This document shows, piece after piece, positions 25,876 to 34,836 of a stretch of 64,000 bases of DNA (position 1 is the first letter of the stretch; each line of letters starts with the position of its first letter). The notes beneath the pieces were generated by a model that was not told the DNA's origin, did no database searches, and worked only from the letters and a program-made list of their open reading frames with translations. Source of the DNA: Orbus sasakiae (GTDB lineage Bacteria > Pseudomonadota > Gammaproteobacteria > Enterobacterales > Orbaceae); NCBI RefSeq assembly GCF_039542345.1, contig NZ_BAABHY010000001.1, positions 620,001 through 684,000 of the forward strand, in the 5' to 3' direction. The position numbers and the translations under genes were made by a program.

Positions 25876-26667
25876 ATGAATAGGTTTGTCGGATTACTAT
25901 CTAAACATGAGCACGTTATACGTTATCATGAGGGTAATCATGTTGAACTTATTGAACCGAACCAAACTATTTTGGTGAAAAAACCACTGATTGCATCTAG
26001 TGAGCTTAATATTTTGGTTTGGAATATCTTTAAACAAAAGCGTGCGGACTGTTTGTCAGTGCTACAACATTATAGTGATAAAACCTCGCTGATTTTATTA
26101 CAAGAAGCCCAGACTACACCGCAATTACTTAATTTTATTACACGTAATAAAAAAATTGCTGACCAAGTGGCAGCTTACTCATTTAACGATGTATATGCTG
26201 GTGTGATGACAATCTCTAATGCGACACCAATCAGTTCGATTCCGTTTAAAGAGCGAGAGCCCCTTATTCGTATTCCTAAATCTGCATTGATTACCGAATA
26301 TATTTTACCAGATACATCCCAGACATTATTAGTTGCCAATATTCATGCCGTGAATTTTAGCTTAGGTATCAAAATTTATCGTCAACAAATTAGAATGTTA
26401 CTCACTCAAGTGAGTTTGCATCAAGGGCCGGTTATTTTGGCAGGGGATTTTAATGCTTGGAGCAAACAGCGGATTAATCTACTGTATCAATTGATCCATA
26501 ATATTAATCTTAAACCCGTTAATTTTTTAACGGATATTCGCAAAACCTTTATGGGACGCCCACTCGATTTTGTTTTCTATCGAGGTTTAACAGTCAAACA
26601 CGCTGAAATTATTCATACCGATACTTCTGATCATAATCCACTGCTCGTCAATTTCAGTTTGATTTAA
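25876..26667 (+). CDS. yafD: Endonuclease/exonuclease/phosphatase family protein YafD
   Basis: A 263-residue metal-dependent phosphodiesterase fold. Catalytic segments appear in order: LNILVWNIFKQ (residue 45 on), LLQEAQ with the metal glutamate, VANIHAVNF, LAGDFNAW and the terminal TSDHNPLLV with the active-site histidine. E. coli YafD lies next to the mltD-gloB-rnhA-dnaQ block as here. Its substrate is unknown. It follows gshA by 20 bases and is probably co-transcribed. Confidence 0.9.
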   Translation: MNRFVGLLSKHEHVIRYHEGNHVELIEPNQTILVKKPLIASSELNILVWNIFKQKRADCLSVLQHYSDKTSLILLQEAQTTPQLLNFITRNKKIADQVAAYSFNDVYAGVMTISNATPISSIPFKEREPLIRIPKSALITEYILPDTSQTLLVANIHAVNFSLGIKIYRQQIRMLLTQVSLHQGPVILAGDFNAWSKQRINLLYQLIHNINLKPVNFLTDIRKTFMGRPLDFVFYRGLTVKHAEIIHTDTSDHNPLLVNFSLI

Positions 26668-26767
26668 TCACTTCACAATAACGATAGATCTGAATTAGTT
26701 TCGTTATAAAACGCTCATAACCTATCATTATAGTGTAAAAATAATATGTTTTAGGCTGAGCAAGATC

Positions 26768-28030
26768 CTATAAACTGCCATTTTTGATATTAATGGTCAG
26801 CTTATCGCCTGGTTTTAACTTATGGGCATTTTGTATTTTATTCCATTTTACCAATTCACTGACTTTGACTTTATGGTTTTTTGCTATGGAATAAAGATTA
26901 TCACCTGACTTGATCCGATAAATAATTTGACTATAGCGTTTATGCTCTTGTTCATAAAAACGAATGTCATGATCCGTGATTTTAACATATTTATTATTGG
27001 TTAATGTCGGATCAAAGTAGGGATACTTAGCTGTCGATGGGTTTGTTTGTAATAATAAGTCGATGACTTCCGATTTAACTAAATTCGATTGCTGCAATTT
27101 ATTGTAAAGTGTTTCTGCATACATTGACGGGATAAATAGATGGTAAGGCCCTTTAACGATTTTTTTCAAGTACGCGGCATTAAATGTGAGTAGCTCGTCT
27201 AATGAGATCCCCGCATATTCCGCAATTTTTTCTAAGCTGATCTGTTTTGACAAATCGACTCGAACAAGTGAATTTTCATAAGTACAAATCGGTAACGCAA
27301 CATTGTAGGTTTGGTTGTGTCGAATTATATCGACAATGGCTAAAAATTTTGGAATATATTGCATGGTTTCTTTTGGTAAATTTAGTGCCCAAAAGTGGGT
27401 CGGTAAACCTTTCGACTTGTTCCATGCAATCGCTTTGTTAACTCGTCCCTCACCAGAATTATAGGCTGCAAGTGTAAGTAACCAATCCCCTTGATAACGT
27501 TGGTTAAGGTATTGTAATAGATTAATTGCGGTATCGGTTGATTCAATCAGATCACGTCTTGGATCATACCAACTGTTCTTGGTTAATCCATATTCTTTTG
27601 CTGTAATCGGCACTATTTGCCAAAGGCCTGCAGCCTTAGCATAAGAGGTTGCCAAGGGATTATAGGCACTTTCAATCAGTGGAATGAGTGCGAGTTCAAC
27701 AGGCATATTGCGTTCATTGAGCTGATTAACGATATAATAAATATATGGTTCAGAACGTAAAATATTGGTTTCGAAAGACATTTTATTTTTTAATAATTTA
27801 TCTTTTTCGTTGATGATTCTTTGATTATTAGGGATATCAATTTGCAATTGATTATGAATAAATGACCAAGGATCCTGAGTAATTAATGCATAATTTGAAT
27901 CCACCTGACTGGTTGTGAGTGTGGTGGATTTTTGGGAAGCTGTGGCTCCCTTTAACTTGGGTGATTGCGTAGTTTGGCAACCATTAATCAATAATGCGGT
28001 TAATAGGAAAAAGACAATACGTAGTTTCAT
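26768..28030 (-). CDS. mltD: Membrane-bound lytic murein transglycosylase D
   Basis: About 420 residues starting MKLRIVFFLLTALLINGC, a lipoprotein signal with the lipobox cysteine. Upstream in-frame ATGs would put a charged stretch before the signal and are less likely. The SLT catalytic domain carries the glutamate in LIPLIESAYNP and the AAGLWQIVPITAKEYG motif. The C-terminal LysM domain (YRIKSGDNLYSIAKNHKVKV) binds peptidoglycan, and a degenerate LysM precedes it. MltD cleaves glycan strands to 1,6-anhydromuropeptides at the outer membrane. Confidence 0.95.
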   Translation of the reverse strand: MKLRIVFFLLTALLINGCQTTQSPKLKGATASQKSTTLTTSQVDSNYALITQDPWSFIHNQLQIDIPNNQRIINEKDKLLKNKMSFETNILRSEPYIYYIVNQLNERNMPVELALIPLIESAYNPLATSYAKAAGLWQIVPITAKEYGLTKNSWYDPRRDLIESTDTAINLLQYLNQRYQGDWLLTLAAYNSGEGRVNKAIAWNKSKGLPTHFWALNLPKETMQYIPKFLAIVDIIRHNQTYNVALPICTYENSLVRVDLSKQISLEKIAEYAGISLDELLTFNAAYLKKIVKGPYHLFIPSMYAETLYNKLQQSNLVKSEVIDLLLQTNPSTAKYPYFDPTLTNNKYVKITDHDIRFYEQEHKRYSQIIYRIKSGDNLYSIAKNHKVKVSELVKWNKIQNAHKLKPGDKLTINIKNGSL

Positions 28031-28068
28031 CATGGCATAATAGTATTTTATAATGGTGCGCATTATAG

Positions 28069-28806
28069 CTAAAAATTGTCTTTTTGTGACCTAAAAAATT
28101 CAAATAATGCTAATGCATTTTGGCAATTAAACTTTTGTTGTAATCGGGATTCATCACAGCGTAAAAAAAGGTTAATTTTTTTCTCTTTTTCAAGTGTTGT
28201 CGGTAAGGTCATTTTCAAGTGTTGAACCTGCTGGTAATAATCATGAATGGCTTTATCTTCGGGAAGGATTGAGCAAGCAAATTTCAGATTACTTAATGTA
28301 TATTCATGAGCAGGACACACAATCGTTTCATCCGGTAAAGCTTTCAGCGTATTTAATGAGGTAAACATTTGTTGATAAGTGCCTTCAAAAATCCGTCCGC
28401 ACCCGCCCGAGAATAACGTATCAGCACAAAACAGGTAAGGTTTGATGTAGTAGGCAAGATGTCCTAAGGTATGACCGGGCACTGCTATAATGTCAAACGT
28501 CATATCACCAATACGAATATGTGATTGTGATGAGATTTTGTTAATCTCTAGATTTATTTCATTCGGTCCAAAAGCATTGAGCTTAGGGTAGGTATTTTGT
28601 AATAATGTCACGCCGCCAATGTGATCTTGGTGATGGTGAGTCAGTAAAATACCTATTGGTGTTAATTGATGCTGCGATAGGTAGTCAATAACAGGCATTG
28701 CTTCAGAGGGATCAATAATCACAACTTGGCGGTGTTGGTTTTCAAGTAACCAAATATAGTTATCTTTTAATACTGGAATAACATGTAATTGATATTGCTG
28801 AGTCAT
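28069..28806 (-). CDS. gloB: Hydroxyacylglutathione hydrolase (glyoxalase II)
   Basis: A 245-residue metallo-beta-lactamase-fold hydrolase that releases lactate and glutathione from S-lactoylglutathione. The binuclear metal motif THHHQDHIGG lies near residue 55. Further ligands are in VPGHTLGHLAYY, CADTLFSGGCGR and PAHEYTLSN. It lies between rnhA and mltD exactly as in E. coli. With gshA nearby the glutathione-dependent methylglyoxal pathway is supported. Confidence 0.95.
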   Translation of the reverse strand: MTQQYQLHVIPVLKDNYIWLLENQHRQVVIIDPSEAMPVIDYLSQHQLTPIGILLTHHHQDHIGGVTLLQNTYPKLNAFGPNEINLEINKISSQSHIRIGDMTFDIIAVPGHTLGHLAYYIKPYLFCADTLFSGGCGRIFEGTYQQMFTSLNTLKALPDETIVCPAHEYTLSNLKFACSILPEDKAIHDYYQQVQHLKMTLPTTLEKEKKINLFLRCDESRLQQKFNCQNALALFEFFRSQKDNF

Positions 28807-28840
28807 ATTATCACCTATTATTTAATCAAATCACTGATAA

Positions 28841-29305
28841 TCATTCTGCGGTGAAGCCATCATCATTTAACGTTGGGCTGTTTGCAGATTCTTTGGCTAT
28901 AATATCACAACGTTCATTTTCAACATGACCGGCATGACCTTTAACCCATACCCAATGAATACTATGTTGATTAACGGCCTTATCTAGCCTTAGCCATAAA
29001 TCAGCATTTTTAACTGCTTTTTTATTTGCTGTACGCCAGCCATTTTTTTTCCAGTTATGAATCCATGTCAATATGCCATTACGTAAGTATTGGCTATCAG
29101 AATAGAGCGTAATGTCGCATTTTTGTTTTAATGCTTCAAGTGCGACGATGGCCGCTAATAGCTCCATTCTATTGTTAGTTGTTAAAAAATAACCTTCAGT
29201 TAACACACGTTCGGTTTGTTTATATTTTAAAATTGCCGCATAACCCCCCGGCCCAGGATTACCAAGGCAAGAGCCATCAGTATAAATATCGATTTTTTTT
29301 AACAT
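28841..29305 (-). CDS. rnhA: Ribonuclease HI
   Basis: A 154-residue enzyme that cuts RNA in RNA-DNA hybrids. All four acidic catalytic residues are present: D in IYTDGSCLGNPGPGG, E in NRMELLAAI, D in LYSDSQYLRNG and D in NERCDIIAKE. It is divergent from dnaQ, with about 85 bases between the starts, the conserved enterobacterial arrangement. Confidence 0.97.
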   Translation of the reverse strand: MLKKIDIYTDGSCLGNPGPGGYAAILKYKQTERVLTEGYFLTTNNRMELLAAIVALEALKQKCDITLYSDSQYLRNGILTWIHNWKKNGWRTANKKAVKNADLWLRLDKAVNQHSIHWVWVKGHAGHVENERCDIIAKESANSPTLNDDGFTAE

Positions 29306-29389
29306 ACTAAAAGAAGTTTTTGAATTTTTGAAATAAACGGTAAACTATATTACAGAATTAATATGTAATACAAAACCAAAAATTTAACC

Positions 29390-30145
29390 ATGAACAGTAA
29401 AAATATAATTACACCTAATCGACAAATCGTACTTGATACCGAAACAACTGGTATGAACCTTGATGGTAAAAACCATTATGAAGGACATAAAATTATTGAA
29501 ATTGGTGCCGTTGAAGTTATCAATCGGCGACTAACAGGTAATCATTTTCACGTTTATATTAATCCACAGCGCCTTGTTGATGAAGAAGCATTCAATGTGC
29601 ATGGGATTAGTGATGATTTTCTAAAAGATAAGCCCATTTTTAATGATGTTGCTAAAGAGTTTATTCAGTTTATTGAGGGCGCTGAGCTTGTTATTCATAA
29701 CGCATCATTTGACGTCGGTTTTATGGATTATGAGTTTAGACTGGCGGGAATGGATTTTGTCACTGCGTCGCATTGTGTGGTTACCGATACCTTGGCGATG
29801 GCAAGACGGATTTTCCCAGGCAAACGTAATAACTTGGATGTGTTGTGTGAGCGCTATCAAATCGATAATTCACACCGAACTTTACACGGCGCTTTACTCG
29901 ATGCTGAGATTCTAGCCGAAGTCTATTTGGCAATGACGGGTGGGCAAACATCGCTATCATTTAGTCAGGATGATGGCTCACACTCCAACTCATCTGCTTC
30001 ACAAAATGCAATACAAAAATTACAGCGTGAAAAATTTAATCTAAAAATTATTCAAGCAAGTACTGAAGAACTTTGTGAACATAATAAGTCGTTAGACAAA
30101 ATTGATAAAAAAAGTGGCGGTTCTATTTGGCGGAAATTAGTCTAA
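29390..30145 (+). CDS. dnaQ: DNA polymerase III epsilon subunit (3'-5' proofreading exonuclease)
   Basis: A 251-residue DEDDh exonuclease. ExoI (VLDTETTGMN), ExoII (HNASFDVGFMDYEF) and ExoIII (LHGALLDAEILAEVY) motifs are intact. The C-terminal tail contacts the alpha subunit. It is divergent from rnhA and followed by tRNA-Asp, as in E. coli. The final residues (KKSGGSIWRKLV) match the family's C-terminal end. Confidence 0.97.
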   Translation: MNSKNIITPNRQIVLDTETTGMNLDGKNHYEGHKIIEIGAVEVINRRLTGNHFHVYINPQRLVDEEAFNVHGISDDFLKDKPIFNDVAKEFIQFIEGAELVIHNASFDVGFMDYEFRLAGMDFVTASHCVVTDTLAMARRIFPGKRNNLDVLCERYQIDNSHRTLHGALLDAEILAEVYLAMTGGQTSLSFSQDDGSHSNSSASQNAIQKLQREKFNLKIIQASTEELCEHNKSLDKIDKKSGGSIWRKLV

Positions 30146-30281
30146 TTAATCGTGATAATGATGATTTTCTGGTCAGTCAGTCGCGAAATTAGAAAAATTT
30201 GATTGACGATTTTACAATAAATCTTTATGATTCTGCCTACTTTATGACGAAGTGATTCGACATAAAGTGATGGTAAAACGC

Positions 30282-30358
30282 GGAGCGGTAGTTCAGTTGG
30301 TTAGAATACCTGCCTGTCACGCAGGGGGTCGCGGGTTCGAGCCCCGTCCGTTCCGCCA
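30282..30358 (+). tRNA. tRNA-Asp (GTC)
   Basis: A 77-base gene with encoded CCA. The acceptor stem GGAGCGG/CCGTTCC has one G-U pair. The anticodon loop CTGTCAC reads GTC, and the T-arm is GCGGGTTCGAGCCCCGT. Its position downstream of dnaQ matches aspV of E. coli. Confidence 0.97.
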
Positions 30359-30384
30359 ATTTTATCAAACAGTCGATTATTAAG

Positions 30385-30407
30385 GGTGCTAAAAGCGCCT
30401 TTTTTTA
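30385..30407 (+). terminator. Rho-independent terminator after tRNA-Asp
   Basis: GGTGC/GCGCC stem (one G-U pair) with a TAAAA loop and a seven-base T-run. Confidence 0.8.
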
Positions 30408-30500
30408 TATCTAAAATCCATCGTATATTCTTCTTTTGTCTCTATATTCCAAATACTTGAATCAATTACCGTTTAGCTCAACAATGCGTTAACACAACCA

Positions 30501-30516
30501 TTTGATATTTATCAAA
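30501..30516. promoter_or_regulatory. FNR-type box upstream of katA
   Basis: TTTGATATTTATCAAA is a perfect palindrome containing TTGAT-N4-ATCAA, the exact FNR (oxygen-responsive) consensus. It lies about 65-75 bases upstream of a likely -10 element for katA (TATACT at 30577), a position compatible with either modulation or repression. The site type is established; function here is inference. Confidence 0.6.
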
Positions 30517-30524
30517 TAATAGCA

Positions 30525-30550
30525 ATAGATTTATTCTATAAGTGTAATAT
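30525..30550. promoter_or_regulatory. Candidate OxyR site upstream of katA
   Basis: ATAG-N7-CTAT is followed after another seven bases by ATAT, matching three of the four ATAG/CTAT blocks of the OxyR site with correct N7 spacing. It ends about 26 bases before the likely -10 box and so overlaps the -35 region, which itself looks poor, as at OxyR-activated promoters. Confidence 0.55.
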
Positions 30551-30600
30551 TCAAATTCCCCTTGTAAATACATGGTTATACTTTTAAAGTGGAACTTAAT

Positions 30601-30624
30601 TAATAATAATAATAATAATAATAA
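30601..30624 (+). repeat. (TAA)8 microsatellite in the katA leader
   Basis: Eight perfect TAA units between the likely katA -10 box and its ribosome-binding site. Copy-number change by slipped-strand mispairing would alter leader length but not the reading frame. Confidence 0.9.
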
Positions 30625-30672
30625 TTTTAAATCATTGAGTTGTAATTTTTTATTTATATGAGGAGCACAGCA

Positions 30673-32127
30673 ATGTCAGATAATAAAAATTTAACCACCG
30701 CCAATGGGGCCCCCGTTGCCGATAACCAGAATTCGAGAACTGCAGGCCCACGTGGTCCTGTTTTATTGGATGATTTCCATCTAGTTGAAAAGTTAGCTCA
30801 TTTTAACCGTGAAAATATTCCAGAAAGACGCGTACATGCAAAAGGTTCGGCTGCATACGGTACATTTACTGTTACAAAAGATATTACACACTATTCTTAT
30901 GCCAGTATTTTTGCCGAAATTGGTAAGCAAACGCCAATGATGATTCGTTTTTCAACCGTCGGTGGTGAACGAGGCTCATCTGATACGGCGCGAGATCCGC
31001 GTGGTTTTGCTGTTAAGTTTTATACAGATCAAGGTAACTGGGATATTGTTGGTAATAACACACCGGTATTTTTTATTCGTGATGCACTAAAATTCCCTGA
31101 CTTTATACACACACAAAAACGAGATCCTCGTACTAATTTAAAAGATCCTCAAATGATGTGGGATTTTTGGTCCCATTCACCAGAATCATTACACCAAGTA
31201 ACCATTTTATTTTCAGATCGTGGTATTCCACAAGGTTATCGCCATATGCATGGTTATGGTAGTCATACCTATAGTGTGATTAACGCAGATAATGAACGGT
31301 TTTGGGTGAAATGGCATTTTAGAACTGAACAAGGCATTAAAAATATCGATCCTAAAAAAGCGGCCGAAATCGATGGTACAAATCCTGATTCGGCGCAAGA
31401 AGATTTATATAAAGCCATTGAAAGTGGTGATTACCCTAGATGGCGCCTTTATATGCAAGTCATGACTGAAGCTCAAGCTAATTCACATCATGAAAATCCT
31501 TTTGATGTTACCAAAGTCTGGTCGCAAAAGACGTTTCCTTTAATTGAAGTGGGGCTTGTCGAACTTAATCGTAATCCCGATAATTATTTTTCTGAAGTTG
31601 AACAAGCCGCTTTTGCACCAAGTAATGTTGTTCCTGGCACAGGCTTATCACCTGATAAAATGCTACAAGGGCGAGTTTTTGCTTATGCCGATGCCCAGCG
31701 TTACCGCATTGGTACCAATTACCAACAGTTGCCTGTTAATGCACCTAAATGTCCGTATCATAATTACCAACGTGATGGTGCGATGCGTTTGACAAGCGAA
31801 GGTGCACCTAATTATGAACCTAACAGTATTGATAGTGCACCAAAGCAACAGCCACAATATGCTGAGCCAGCACTTAATCTTGGTGACGTAAGCGCTGATC
31901 GCTATAATCATCGTCTAGATGATGATTATTATTCACAACCAAAAGCATTATTTAACTTAATGAAACCTGAACAAAAGCAGTTGCTTATTGATAACATTAC
32001 CGGCTCAATGCAACATGTAACACAGGATGTCAAAGTGAGACAATTAAAGCATTTTTATAAAATTGATCCTGCTTATGGTGAAGGTATTGCTAAAGGTTTA
32101 GGTATTGATATTCAGTTAATTAAATAA
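30673..32127 (+). CDS. katA: Catalase, small-subunit haem type (KatA)
   Basis: About 484 residues starting MSDNKNLTTANG. The ATG five codons earlier is rejected because AGGAG then lies ideally before this start. The enzyme dismutates hydrogen peroxide. The catalytic histidine is in RRVHAKGSAAYG, the distal asparagine in IVGNNTPVFFIRD, and the haem-ligating tyrosine in RVFAYADAQRYRIG. The region upstream carries FNR-like and OxyR-like sites and a TAA repeat, so oxygen and peroxide control is likely. It is a single-gene unit ended by a strong hairpin. Confidence 0.95.
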   Translation: MSDNKNLTTANGAPVADNQNSRTAGPRGPVLLDDFHLVEKLAHFNRENIPERRVHAKGSAAYGTFTVTKDITHYSYASIFAEIGKQTPMMIRFSTVGGERGSSDTARDPRGFAVKFYTDQGNWDIVGNNTPVFFIRDALKFPDFIHTQKRDPRTNLKDPQMMWDFWSHSPESLHQVTILFSDRGIPQGYRHMHGYGSHTYSVINADNERFWVKWHFRTEQGIKNIDPKKAAEIDGTNPDSAQEDLYKAIESGDYPRWRLYMQVMTEAQANSHHENPFDVTKVWSQKTFPLIEVGLVELNRNPDNYFSEVEQAAFAPSNVVPGTGLSPDKMLQGRVFAYADAQRYRIGTNYQQLPVNAPKCPYHNYQRDGAMRLTSEGAPNYEPNSIDSAPKQQPQYAEPALNLGDVSADRYNHRLDDDYYSQPKALFNLMKPEQKQLLIDNITGSMQHVTQDVKVRQLKHFYKIDPAYGEGIAKGLGIDIQLIK

Positions 32128-32144
32128 GTGCTAATATGAAACAG

Positions 32145-32175
32145 ACTGCCAGTACTCATACTGGCAGTTTGATTT
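32145..32175 (+). terminator. Rho-independent terminator after katA
   Basis: A ten-base-pair perfect stem ACTGCCAGTA/TACTGGCAGT with a CTCA loop, followed by TTGATTTGG. Confidence 0.8.
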
Positions 32176-32375
32176 GGTTGTATTAAAATACGGTTGTTAA
32201 TTGATTATTCAACCATTCAAATTTAATTGTGTACTTATTGTATTTAGGTATTATCCATAAAATGATATTATTGGGATTTTATAACGTGGTATTAAGCCGT
32301 TAATTAATAGAAAAATCAAAATGATATAAAAATAAGTCAGTAATTTTTTAAAATTAAAATAATAAATAGTATAAC

Positions 32376-33764
32376 ATGATGAAAAGAATATTTTTTTTAA
32401 CGTTTTGTCTAATATGGACAAAATGTCATGCATTATTGGTTGCTTCAACAGCAAATGTGATTCAAGGGAATGAACCTTTGTTGGTTTTGGATAATGGTGT
32501 CACAGTAATTGAATCGGTTGATGATTTACTGATTGTCACGTTACCTGATGGCGTAACCCAGCATCCACCTGCAAGTGCGCCATATCCACTTACAACAGTA
32601 TCATCAAATGAATCTCTTAGCCAATTTGCGACAAAATTTCTTGCGAATAATCAGGTGATCTCATTTTCAGCAGAACATTTTGATGACAAAGATGGCGATG
32701 AATTTTCCAGTATTAGTGGTTATTATAAAGCCACTTGGCAAGATAAAAAACGTCAAGTGATTGAAAATATCAACATTCAATTTGATGCCTGTAATGCACC
32801 GTACTATTTGACTATTAATGCAGGAGATTCTGCTAATCCTATTGTCGTCAATTCTAAATATGGATATCCACAAACAAAAAATTATGGATATGGTTTTAAA
32901 ACGTATCGTATTGATGTAAAAGAAAAAAAATTGTGTTATTTAAAACCGACTGATATGAGCGTTCGATCCACTGGGACAACACTCTTTGGTTCTTATGCCT
33001 ATGGGGGATATAATGCAAGTGTTTTCGATTCAAAAAATGGTTTTATACCGACCAAAACGACGTTTCCTTCAACAGCATTTCCTAAAGCCACTTTCCAAAT
33101 GATAATGAGTGGTTTACAAACAGATTATAATTATCAAGTAGAAATCGATGGCGTTATCGTATCTGATTCAACAAATCCATCGGCTTATACCAAAGAAATT
33201 GAAATTGATAGTAATGGTAAGGTCGTTTTTAATAGCAAGCCAACAAAAGGGAGTTGGCCGGCAACAATTAAATTGATAGCTAAACATAAAAACGACATCG
33301 ATGCTCCTATCATGACTTACTCAAGTAAGATTGATGTGTGGGTTGTGAGTTCAGACTATATGGATCCGGACAGAACAAAAGATGGCTATACCGCGGCCGT
33401 ATCCTATTGTGAAGGTAAAGGAGGAACTTTAGCGCTAAGAAGTCAACTGACTAATTCACCTTACGCTAACTCATCGTATTTCCCCGCTAATGCTTCTCAA
33501 CCACCAGTAGGAACCTCACCAAATTGGTGGGGACCTCAATATTTTACACGTGATTCAAATGCGAGTGACCGATTGAGTCGATCGCTAACAAGTGAATGGG
33601 GGCGAGTCTATAATTACACCGATTCTAAGATGGGAACCGGATACTATACGTCAGAATATTATGATAGTGCCAGTTCGACTACCGTTTATGGCGTGAGCAT
33701 GCTTGATGGTGAAGTTCGTCGTTATTCAACAATGGGAATATTCACTGCATTGTGTTTATTATAA
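32376..33764 (+). CDS. Secreted adhesin-like protein with C-type-lectin-like tail
   Basis: A 462-residue exported protein with a signal peptide of about 20 residues (cleavage after KCHA). The middle contains beta-rich segments such as KATWQDKKRQVIENINIQF and a conserved KLCYLKPTDMSV. From about residue 335 the segment DGYTAAVSYCEGKGGTLALR resembles the lectin-like end domain of invasin/intimin-type adhesins, ending in the hydrophobic GIFTALCLL. No outer-membrane barrel or autotransporter domain is present, so anchoring is unclear. It stands alone; surface binding is inferred. Confidence 0.6.
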   Translation: MMKRIFFLTFCLIWTKCHALLVASTANVIQGNEPLLVLDNGVTVIESVDDLLIVTLPDGVTQHPPASAPYPLTTVSSNESLSQFATKFLANNQVISFSAEHFDDKDGDEFSSISGYYKATWQDKKRQVIENINIQFDACNAPYYLTINAGDSANPIVVNSKYGYPQTKNYGYGFKTYRIDVKEKKLCYLKPTDMSVRSTGTTLFGSYAYGGYNASVFDSKNGFIPTKTTFPSTAFPKATFQMIMSGLQTDYNYQVEIDGVIVSDSTNPSAYTKEIEIDSNGKVVFNSKPTKGSWPATIKLIAKHKNDIDAPIMTYSSKIDVWVVSSDYMDPDRTKDGYTAAVSYCEGKGGTLALRSQLTNSPYANSSYFPANASQPPVGTSPNWWGPQYFTRDSNASDRLSRSLTSEWGRVYNYTDSKMGTGYYTSEYYDSASSTTVYGVSMLDGEVRRYSTMGIFTALCLL

Positions 33765-33882
33765 TGACATTATCTACCTTGCTTAGGTTTATTTACGGTT
33801 TAAATAGGATTAAATAAACGAATAATTGGTTTGTATTTGTTGATATGGTAGACTTTTGAAAGTTACTTTAATTGAGCATGTT

Positions 33883-34755
33883 ATGAATTATTCAACGATT
33901 GATTATCTTTCTATTGGGCAGCGGCTAAGAGCTTACCGTATTGCGGCATCACTTAAAGCAGAAGATGTGGCTAAAAATTTAAAAATTTCACGTGCTGCGG
34001 TGTATCGCCTTGAAAAAGGCGAAATCGTTAAAATTGAAACACTTGATCGCTTAGCGACTTTACTCAATACTTCTGTAACGAGTTTGCTTGGTGTTGATAC
34101 CGAATATTATTCAAGTGGTGATGGTTTTTTTGAGCGCATGCGGCAGCTTGAGGAAAAATCAAGCTATATCTTTTCACACTTTGATCCTTTTTCATTTCTA
34201 CTGACATCAAAACAATATTTATCGCATTTATCTACTATGTTAGCGGAAGCGAATATGCCGCAGAATCAACAAAAAATTGCCTCAACACTCGCGATTTTGA
34301 AAGAGCGTAAAGAAAATTTCCATGCGCATTTTCCACAAGTGATCAACCTGATTGGTTTACAAAATGTTGAGCGATTTTTACATTTGGGATTAGTGGGTAA
34401 TTTAAATATTTCGCCAAGTAAAAAAATGGAACGCTGCCTGATGGCTCGCAAAGAAGTAGGGCATTTAATTGAATTATTAGAAGAAAAGGGGAAAAACCTT
34501 GAAATTGCAATTACTCAAGAAAGCATTCCCTCATTAACCTTCCAAATTTTTTATCAACAAAAGCAACCTTTAGCATTAGCGATTAGTCCTTTTCGTTTGG
34601 GTGAGTTACCTAATGTCTGTACAGGGATTGCCTCAATAACAGCGTCAAACGATGCCATTAAGCGATACCAGAATTTATTTGATAATTTGTGGAAGAATAG
34701 CGCAAAAAATCAGCAAGCTATCGATTTATTAAAGAAAACATTAGAGCGTTACTAA
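33883..34755 (+). CDS. XRE-family transcriptional regulator with long C-terminal domain
   Basis: About 290 residues from MNYSTIDYLSIGQRLRAY; the ATG has GAG six bases upstream and is preferred over a TTG nine codons earlier. Residues 10-65 form a clear helix-turn-helix (AEDVAKNLKISRAAVYRLEKG). The remaining 220 residues are mostly helical with no recognised fold, probably a ligand or oligomerisation domain. It lies between the adhesin-like gene and aroA and might act on either; no operator was identified. Confidence 0.82.
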   Translation: MNYSTIDYLSIGQRLRAYRIAASLKAEDVAKNLKISRAAVYRLEKGEIVKIETLDRLATLLNTSVTSLLGVDTEYYSSGDGFFERMRQLEEKSSYIFSHFDPFSFLLTSKQYLSHLSTMLAEANMPQNQQKIASTLAILKERKENFHAHFPQVINLIGLQNVERFLHLGLVGNLNISPSKKMERCLMARKEVGHLIELLEEKGKNLEIAITQESIPSLTFQIFYQQKQPLALAISPFRLGELPNVCTGIASITASNDAIKRYQNLFDNLWKNSAKNQQAIDLLKKTLERY

Positions 34756-34836
34756 CTATAAACTTATTATTGAGTTATTAGGGTATTACCTCTAAAATGT
34801 TTTACCATTAACCGTAATGATAAAAAGAGAATGTTA

